NCBI GenBank assembly: GCA_042092935.1
Contig: JBELFK010000111.1
Coordinates: 1 to 9,690 of the forward strand
DNA: 9,690 nt
From: JASMHC01 sp042092935
GTDB lineage: Bacteria; Pseudomonadota; Alphaproteobacteria; Rhodobacterales; Rhodobacteraceae
Reading direction: 5' to 3'
Numbering within the stretch: position 1 is the stretch's first letter; the number at the start of each line of letters is the position of its first letter. The notes under the pieces are model-generated. The model did no database searches and had not been told where the DNA came from. It saw only the letters and a program-made list of their open reading frames with translations. Both the position numbers and the translations under genes were made by a program. Positions 5,562-9,690 of this stretch are shown here, in pieces.

Positions 5562-5981
5562 ATGGCAGACTTCACGAATGCGCGAGGGTATCCGATTGGC
5601 GAAATGTCCAAACGCTCTGGCGTCAACATCGAAACGATCCGCTATTACGAGCGCATTGGCATCATGCCAAAGCCGGATCGAACGTCGGGTGGAAACCGAC
5701 AATACAATCACGATCAGTTAAAGCGGCTTTCCTTTATCAAGACGTCGCGCGATCTCGGGTTCAGTATCGATGAGATTCGTGCGCTGCTTGAAATGGTGGA
5801 TCGGCAAGATTTCACCTGCGGCGAGGTTCACACTTTGACCGTCGGGCATTTGGCGTCCGTGCGCGAAAAAATCAAAGGGCTGCGCAAGTTGGAGGACGCA
5901 CTTTCAGGTATGGCTGCCGAATGCAGCCAAGGCGACGTGCCCGACTGCCCGATCATCGAAACGCTTTTTGACGTTCGTTAA
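5562..5981 (+). CDS. merR: Hg(II)-responsive transcriptional regulator MerR
   Basis: This 139-residue MerR-family regulator is divergent from merTPA. The N-terminal winged helix-turn-helix spans about residues 11-78, with YPIGEMSKRSGVNIETIRYYERIGI and the wing residues GGNRQY. A long dimerisation helix follows (about 88-118), then the metal-binding loop. Three cysteines fit the Hg(II) site: C86 (FTCGE), C121 and C129 (ECSQGDVPDCP). The C86-to-C121 spacing of 35 equals that of Tn21 MerR (C82/C117). The final loop is one residue shorter (8 against 9) and looks more like the CueR loop, although CueR lacks the first cysteine. The start at 5562 is supported by AAGGAA eight bases upstream; a longer upstream frame would read through the operator and merT. 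A CueR/ZntR-like specificity cannot be fully excluded, but the gene's position makes mercury sensing the best call. It converges with phoB. Confidence 0.93.
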   Translation: MADFTNARGYPIGEMSKRSGVNIETIRYYERIGIMPKPDRTSGGNRQYNHDQLKRLSFIKTSRDLGFSIDEIRALLEMVDRQDFTCGEVHTLTVGHLASVREKIKGLRKLEDALSGMAAECSQGDVPDCPIIETLFDVR

Positions 5982-6020
5982 AGGCCGGTCTTTTCACCCA
6001 AAGCCTGTAGATGCGCTCAG
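5979..6020 (+). other. 39-bp convergent gap between merR and phoB, only a weak hairpin
   Basis: After the merR stop, AAAG-GCCGGT-CTTTT (5980-5994) could form a four- to five-pair stem with a short T-run, a poor intrinsic terminator at best. No other terminator is visible before the phoB stop at 6021. This is a likely junction between the mer segment and the pst operon. Confidence 0.3.
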
Positions 6021-6704
6021 CTACCCGAGCGAGTATCCCTTGCCGCGCACGGTGCGCAGGTCGGCTCCTGCCTTTTCTCCCAGCGCTTTTCGCAATCTTG
6101 CGATGTGAACGTCCACGGTTCGGCTGTCCACGTAGGTGTCGCGCCCCCAAACCAAATCGAGCAATTGATCGCGCTCAAACACCCGCCCGGGTCGTTCCAT
6201 AAGCGTGCGCAGCAATTTAAACTCAAGCGGCCCCAACGAGACTTCGTCGCCCGAAACATAAACGCGGTAGGTTTCGACGTTCATTTCGATGTCACTCACG
6301 CGTATCGTGTCTGCGCCAGCGGACTTACTGCGCCTCAATAGCGAGCGCACGCGCGCCAGCAATTCAGATACAGAATAGGGTTTGGTGATGTAGTCATCCG
6401 CCCCAACGTCCAATCCACGAATGACGTCCTCTTCCTCGGCGCGCGCGGTGAGCATGATGACCGGTACTTCGCGCGTCTCAACACGTTTGCGAATCCGTCG
6501 TGCAAGCTCAAGCCCCGAGGCCCCCGGCATCATCCAGTCAAGCAAGATCAGGTCGGGCACAGCCTCGGCCAGCTCTAGCTCGGCTTCGTCACCGTCAGAC
6601 GCTGTGCGCACCTGATACCCTTGTTTGCGTAAGTTATAGGCAATCACCTCGCGTTGGGCGGCCTCATCCTCGACCACAAGGATATGCGATCCGGTGCTAG
6701 TCAT
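6021..6704 (-). CDS. phoB: Phosphate regulon response regulator PhoB
   Basis: This 227-residue OmpR-class response regulator activates Pho-regulon genes when phosphate is scarce. The receiver domain (about 7-122) has the acidic pair E12/D13, phosphoacceptor D56 in LLDWMMPGASG, T86 and K108 (ITKPYS). The winged-helix DNA-binding domain (about 130-226) contains LGPLEFKLLRTLMERPGRVF, and the recognition helix is in VDSRTVDVHIARLRKAL. DWMMPG and the direct link to phoU identify it as PhoB rather than another OmpR-type protein. Its start overlaps the phoU stop by 8 bp (ATGACTAG), so it is the last gene of the pst operon. The partner kinase PhoR is not in this window. Confidence 0.95.
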   Translation of the reverse strand: MTSTGSHILVVEDEAAQREVIAYNLRKQGYQVRTASDGDEAELELAEAVPDLILLDWMMPGASGLELARRIRKRVETREVPVIMLTARAEEEDVIRGLDVGADDYITKPYSVSELLARVRSLLRRSKSAGADTIRVSDIEMNVETYRVYVSGDEVSLGPLEFKLLRTLMERPGRVFERDQLLDLVWGRDTYVDSRTVDVHIARLRKALGEKAGADLRTVRGKGYSLG

Positions 6705-7416
6705 CCTGCATTTCTGACAGGTTCACCGTCGTGACGTCTTGTTTGGGGCGATCATCGCTTGGGAAGGCGCCGGTAATCAAATAGATCGCCTGTTCAGCCA
6801 GACCGGTCGCATGATCTCCGACCCGTTCGATATTCTTGGCGATAAAGTGCAAATGCATCGCTGGGGCAATCGTGCGCGGGTCTTCCATCATGTGGGTCAA
6901 CAATTCGCGGAAGAGCGAATTGTAAATCTGATCCGCTTCCAGGTCCCGCTCGATCACGTCCTGCGCTTTATCCAAATCCCGATTGACATAGGCATCCAGA
7001 GCGTCGGCAAGCATCGCCTCGACCACGCGGGACATGCGACGGAGCGTTCCGTTGAGGGTTGAAGAATATTGGAATTCCTCAAGAACAAATGTGCGCTTGG
7101 CGACATTGCGCGCGTAGTCGCCGCAGCGCTCAAGCGTGCTGGCCATCGTCAGGACGGACAGCACAGTACGAAGATCGCCTGCCGTCGGGGACCGCAGCGC
7201 GATGACGCGCTCAACGTCCTGGCGAATATCTACCTCGAGATCGTCGATGATCTGGTCGTCCGATTTAATCTTGGCTGCCAGATCAAGATCGCCTTTCTCT
7301 AGCGCCGTCATGGCTTGGTGCAATGCGCTTTCAACAAGACCGCCCATGCGAAGCATATTCGCCTGAATGCGTTCAAGATCACTGTCGAAGGCCGTTAAGA
7401 TGTGTCCTGAGTTCAT
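6697..7416 (-). CDS. phoU: Phosphate signalling protein PhoU
   Basis: This 239-residue all-helical protein has two repeats, each carrying the conserved metal-binding ExxxD motif: E96-R-C-G-D100 in the first and E197-R-V-G-D201 in the second (NIERVGDHATGLAE). PhoU is a cytoplasmic negative regulator that links the Pst transporter to the PhoR/PhoB two-component system, so that the regulon stays off when phosphate is plentiful. AGGA lies seven bases before the ATG at 7416. It follows pstB by 9 bp and overlaps phoB by 8 bp. Length and motifs are normal for the family. Confidence 0.95.
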   Translation of the reverse strand: MNSGHILTAFDSDLERIQANMLRMGGLVESALHQAMTALEKGDLDLAAKIKSDDQIIDDLEVDIRQDVERVIALRSPTAGDLRTVLSVLTMASTLERCGDYARNVAKRTFVLEEFQYSSTLNGTLRRMSRVVEAMLADALDAYVNRDLDKAQDVIERDLEADQIYNSLFRELLTHMMEDPRTIAPAMHLHFIAKNIERVGDHATGLAEQAIYLITGAFPSDDRPKQDVTTVNLSEMQDD

Positions 7417-7425
7417 GATGCTATC

Positions 7426-8238
7426 CTAGCCGATCCGTCCGGTGATGTATGCCTCGGTTCTGGAATCCGATGGGCGGGTGAAAATGTCGTCGGTGTTGCC
7501 AAATTCTACAAGGTTTCCAAGGTGGAAAAAGGCCGTGCGCTGACTGACCCGTGCCGCCTGCTGCATCGAGTGGGTGACGATCACGACCGAGAACCGAGAC
7601 GACAGATCCTGTATCAACTCTTCGATCTGGGCGGTCGCGATCGGGTCAAGGGCCGAGCATGGCTCATCCATCAGCAAGACCTCTGGGCGGGTGGCGATGG
7701 CGCGCGCAATGCACAGGCGTTGTTGCTGGCCACCTGACAACCCAGTGCCGGGGGTGTTGAGACGATCCTTCACCTCGTCCCAGAGCGCTGCCCTTCGCAG
7801 GGCTTTCTCGACGATCTCGTCCAACTCAGCCCGATCACGTGCCAAGCCGTGAATCCGTGGGCCATAGGCGACATTGTCAAAGATCGACTTTGGAAAGGGA
7901 TTTGGCTTTTGAAACACCATACCGACGCGGGCGCGCAGTTGAACGGGGTCGATGTTGGGGTCGTAGATGTCAGCGCCATCCAGTGTTATGTCACCAGTTA
8001 CGCGACAGGTCGCAATTGTGTCATTCATCCGGTTGATGCAGCGCAAGAATGTCGACTTGCCACAACCGGATGGGCCGATAAAGGCGGTGACCATACGGTC
8101 GGGAATATCAACCGATACGTCATACAGCGCCTGCATGTCGCCATAAAACACATCGACATTTTGCGCCTTGATCTTGGTCGCCGTGGATGATGACGCCGCA
8201 CCAGGGCTGTTGTCGATGGGTGTCGCCGCTGTCTGCAT
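7426..8238 (-). CDS. pstB: Phosphate ABC transporter ATP-binding protein PstB
   Basis: This is the ATPase that powers the PstSCAB high-affinity phosphate importer at the inner membrane. In the 270-residue form, Walker A is GPSGCGKST (55-63), the Q-loop glutamine is Q110 (VGMVFQKPNPFPKSI, a PstB-specific stretch), the ABC signature is LSGGQQQR (167-174), Walker B is VLLMDEP (187-193) and the switch histidine is H223. About 20 polar residues precede the ATPase fold. Two ATGs lie close together, at 8244 and 8238. The downstream one is preferred because AAAGGA is spaced seven bases from it and it overlaps the pstA stop as TGATG. The upstream choice would leave the ribosome-binding site almost touching the start codon. 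The difference is only two residues (MV). Confidence 0.96.
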   Translation of the reverse strand: MQTAATPIDNSPGAASSSTATKIKAQNVDVFYGDMQALYDVSVDIPDRMVTAFIGPSGCGKSTFLRCINRMNDTIATCRVTGDITLDGADIYDPNIDPVQLRARVGMVFQKPNPFPKSIFDNVAYGPRIHGLARDRAELDEIVEKALRRAALWDEVKDRLNTPGTGLSGGQQQRLCIARAIATRPEVLLMDEPCSALDPIATAQIEELIQDLSSRFSVVIVTHSMQQAARVSQRTAFFHLGNLVEFGNTDDIFTRPSDSRTEAYITGRIG

Positions 8239-9512
8239 CACCATTTCCTTTCAAATTTGCTTCGCAAAAAGATCGCGATTGCGTTCATTGTAACGAGGAA
8301 CCCGAGCAGCACGAGAATGGCCGCCGAGGTTCGGCTTGCGAATCCACGCTCGGGGCTGTCGGCCCAGATGAAGATTTGGGTCGGCAAGGCCGTCGCGCTC
8401 GACAGGGGTCCGTCGGGTGCCGAGGTGATGAACGCGTTCATACCAATCAAAAGCAGAGGGGCCGTTTCGCCGAGCGCTTGCGCCAAGCCGATGATTGTGC
8501 CGGTCAAGATCCCCGGCATCGCAAGAGGCAAAACATGCCCAAACACGGTTTGTTGCGGCGACGCGCCCAAGCCAAGCGCCGCTTCGCGTATCGACGGTGG
8601 CACCGATTTCAATGCCGCGCGTGTGGCAATGATGATCGTCGGCATCGTCATCAATGCAAGCGTCAGACCCCCCACCAAGGGGGCCGAACGTGGAAGTCCA
8701 AACCAACCAATAAAGACCGACAATGCCAACAGCCCGAAAACCACCGAGGGCACCGCCGCGAGGTTGTTGATGTTGACCTCAATCAGGTTGCTGAACCGGT
8801 TTTTGGGTGCGAATTCTTCAAGGTAGATGGCCGCGCCGATCCCAAGGGGGAATGAAATCAGAAAGCACACAAGCAGCGCCCAAGCCGAACCGACCAACGC
8901 GCCTTTCAAACCCGCTAATTCTGGAAAACGACTGTCGGCGTTGGTTATCAGGCCCCAGTTTAGCGGTTTCGTGATAAGCTCGGCCTCGACCAGTTGAGTG
9001 AAATACCCAATTTGCTGATCGTTCAATCGGCGGTTTTCTTCGGGCGTATTGCGGTCAATGTTGCCCTTGTGAAGTTGATCGTAGGGATCCGAAACCGGTA
9101 CTGTCAATTCGATGGTTTGTCCGATCAAAGACGGGTCTGCAACAACCAAATCGCGAAGCGAGAACTGCGCCCCGTTCGAGAATATTTTTTCAATCACCTT
9201 CGTGGTCGCGCGATCAGAAAGGTCCACATCCGTAAGGTAGGTGCCAAGCGAAGCGGTGAGCGCATCATCAAACCCACCACGCGGCAGGCGGCTTTCGCGA
9301 ATTTCGTCAGGATCGACGTAGACGTCCAAAGTAATATGAGTCTGAACGAACGCGCTATAGCCGGACGTGACCAGTGAAACGATCAATGTCGCCAGCATCA
9401 AAAACGCAAAGCAAATTGCCGACAGGCCGAGGCCGCGCAAAACGCGTTCCTTTCTTTTGCGTCGTACCAGCGAGGCCCGCACAAGGTCGATTGTCGAACT
9501 CGGGTTGTTCAT
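8238..9512 (-). CDS. pstA: Phosphate ABC transporter permease PstA, long form
   Basis: This is one of the two membrane permeases of the PstSCAB importer. The protein is 424 residues from ATG 9512, against about 300 in E. coli. The extra length is an N-terminal region with one helix (about 31-52) and a polar, probably periplasmic stretch of about 150 residues (53-205), matching the PstA N-terminal domain (DUF3333) common in alphaproteobacteria. The permease core follows, with helices from about 206 to 415 and the ABC-binding EAA loop IREAALGLGASPQQTVFGHVLP (308-329). The start is uncertain. ATG 9512 has GAGGGG and GGA upstream. An in-frame ATG at 9533 overlaps the pstC stop (ATGACTGA) and would add seven residues, but has no visible ribosome-binding site. 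The stop overlaps the pstB start. Confidence 0.94.
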   Translation of the reverse strand: MNNPSSTIDLVRASLVRRKRKERVLRGLGLSAICFAFLMLATLIVSLVTSGYSAFVQTHITLDVYVDPDEIRESRLPRGGFDDALTASLGTYLTDVDLSDRATTKVIEKIFSNGAQFSLRDLVVADPSLIGQTIELTVPVSDPYDQLHKGNIDRNTPEENRRLNDQQIGYFTQLVEAELITKPLNWGLITNADSRFPELAGLKGALVGSAWALLVCFLISFPLGIGAAIYLEEFAPKNRFSNLIEVNINNLAAVPSVVFGLLALSVFIGWFGLPRSAPLVGGLTLALMTMPTIIIATRAALKSVPPSIREAALGLGASPQQTVFGHVLPLAMPGILTGTIIGLAQALGETAPLLLIGMNAFITSAPDGPLSSATALPTQIFIWADSPERGFASRTSAAILVLLGFLVTMNAIAIFLRSKFERKW

Positions 9513-9525
9513 GTTTTCCGACCCC

Positions 9526-9690
9526 TCAGTCATAGGCTTCGCGATACTTATGCACGACGCGGATCGCCAGAATATTGATGCCAAGCGTGACAAGGAACAG
9601 CATCATTCCCAGCGCAAATGCGGCCAGCGTCTTGGGATTGTCAAATGCGGTGTCGCCAATGAGAAGTGTTACGATTTGCACCGTAACCGT
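9526..9690 (-). CDS. pstC: Phosphate ABC transporter permease PstC, C-terminal 54 residues only
   Basis: The minus-strand frame from the window edge gives 54 residues ending at TGA (9526-9528). It reads TVTVQIVTLLIGDTAF at the start and ALGMMLFLVTLGINILAIRVV near the end, followed by the basic tail HKYREAYD. The last hydrophobic helix and the closing RVVHKYRE type of tail match the C-terminus of PstC, the permease partner of PstA. The gene order pstC-pstA-pstB-phoU-phoB confirms the call. The stop codon lies 13 bp upstream of the preferred pstA start. The 5' part, and probably pstS and phoR, lie beyond the window. Confidence 0.88.
   Translation of the reverse strand, partial: TVTVQIVTLLIGDTAFDNPKTLAAFALGMMLFLVTLGINILAIRVVHKYREAYD

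Noticed and set aside
8187..8855. Long plus-strand open frames opposite pstA, pstB, merA and the MFS gene
   Set aside because: They are antisense shadows of well-supported minus-strand genes, with Arg/Gln/His-rich, low-hydrophobicity translations and no recognisable motifs.

Overview
The window reads as chromosomal or plasmid DNA of an alphaproteobacterium, most likely of the Rhodobacterales/Roseobacter type. This is inferred from moderately GC-rich codon use, a long-form PstA with a large periplasmic N-terminal domain, the compact order pstC-pstA-pstB-phoU-phoB, and MerA/MerR proteins of alphaproteobacterial style. No database search was possible. No transposase, integrase, tRNA, rRNA or CRISPR array is visible.

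There are three blocks. (1) Positions 9690 to 6021, minus strand: the 3' end of a phosphate-uptake operon, with pstC (3' end only), pstA, pstB, phoU and phoB in tight, partly overlapping succession. (2) Positions 5981 to 3281: a mercury-resistance locus. merR runs on the plus strand and is divergent from merT-merP-merA on the minus strand. A MerR-type promoter/operator with a perfect 15-bp dyad lies between them. merR converges on phoB with only 39 bp between the stop codons. (3) Positions 3161 to 1, minus strand: a four-gene membrane-protein block with a CcdA/DsbD-like thiol transporter, an MFS permease (ATGA overlap), a YnfA/UPF0060 small membrane protein and a cation diffusion facilitator (CDF) cut by the window edge.

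Block 3 has its own MerR-family promoter at about 3190-3220: -35 TTGACC, a 19-bp spacer and -10 TAGCAT. Its dyad (CCTTC...GAAGG) resembles the CueR/HmrR type more than the merT dyad. Thus two MerR-class promoters with different half-sites share one locus, while only one MerR-family regulator is present in the window. A third possible regulatory structure, two concentric inverted repeats at 733-783, lies just before the CDF gene.

Proposed working: Hg(II) enters through periplasmic MerP and membrane MerT, MerA reduces it to volatile Hg(0), and MerR controls merTPA. The neighbouring block appears to be an accessory metal-stress module combining thiol/redox transport, MFS export, YnfA and CDF divalent-cation efflux. 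It is probably induced by a related but distinct metal sensor. The Pst/PhoU/PhoB block is ordinary core phosphate physiology and probably marks where the metal-resistance segment joined the genome.
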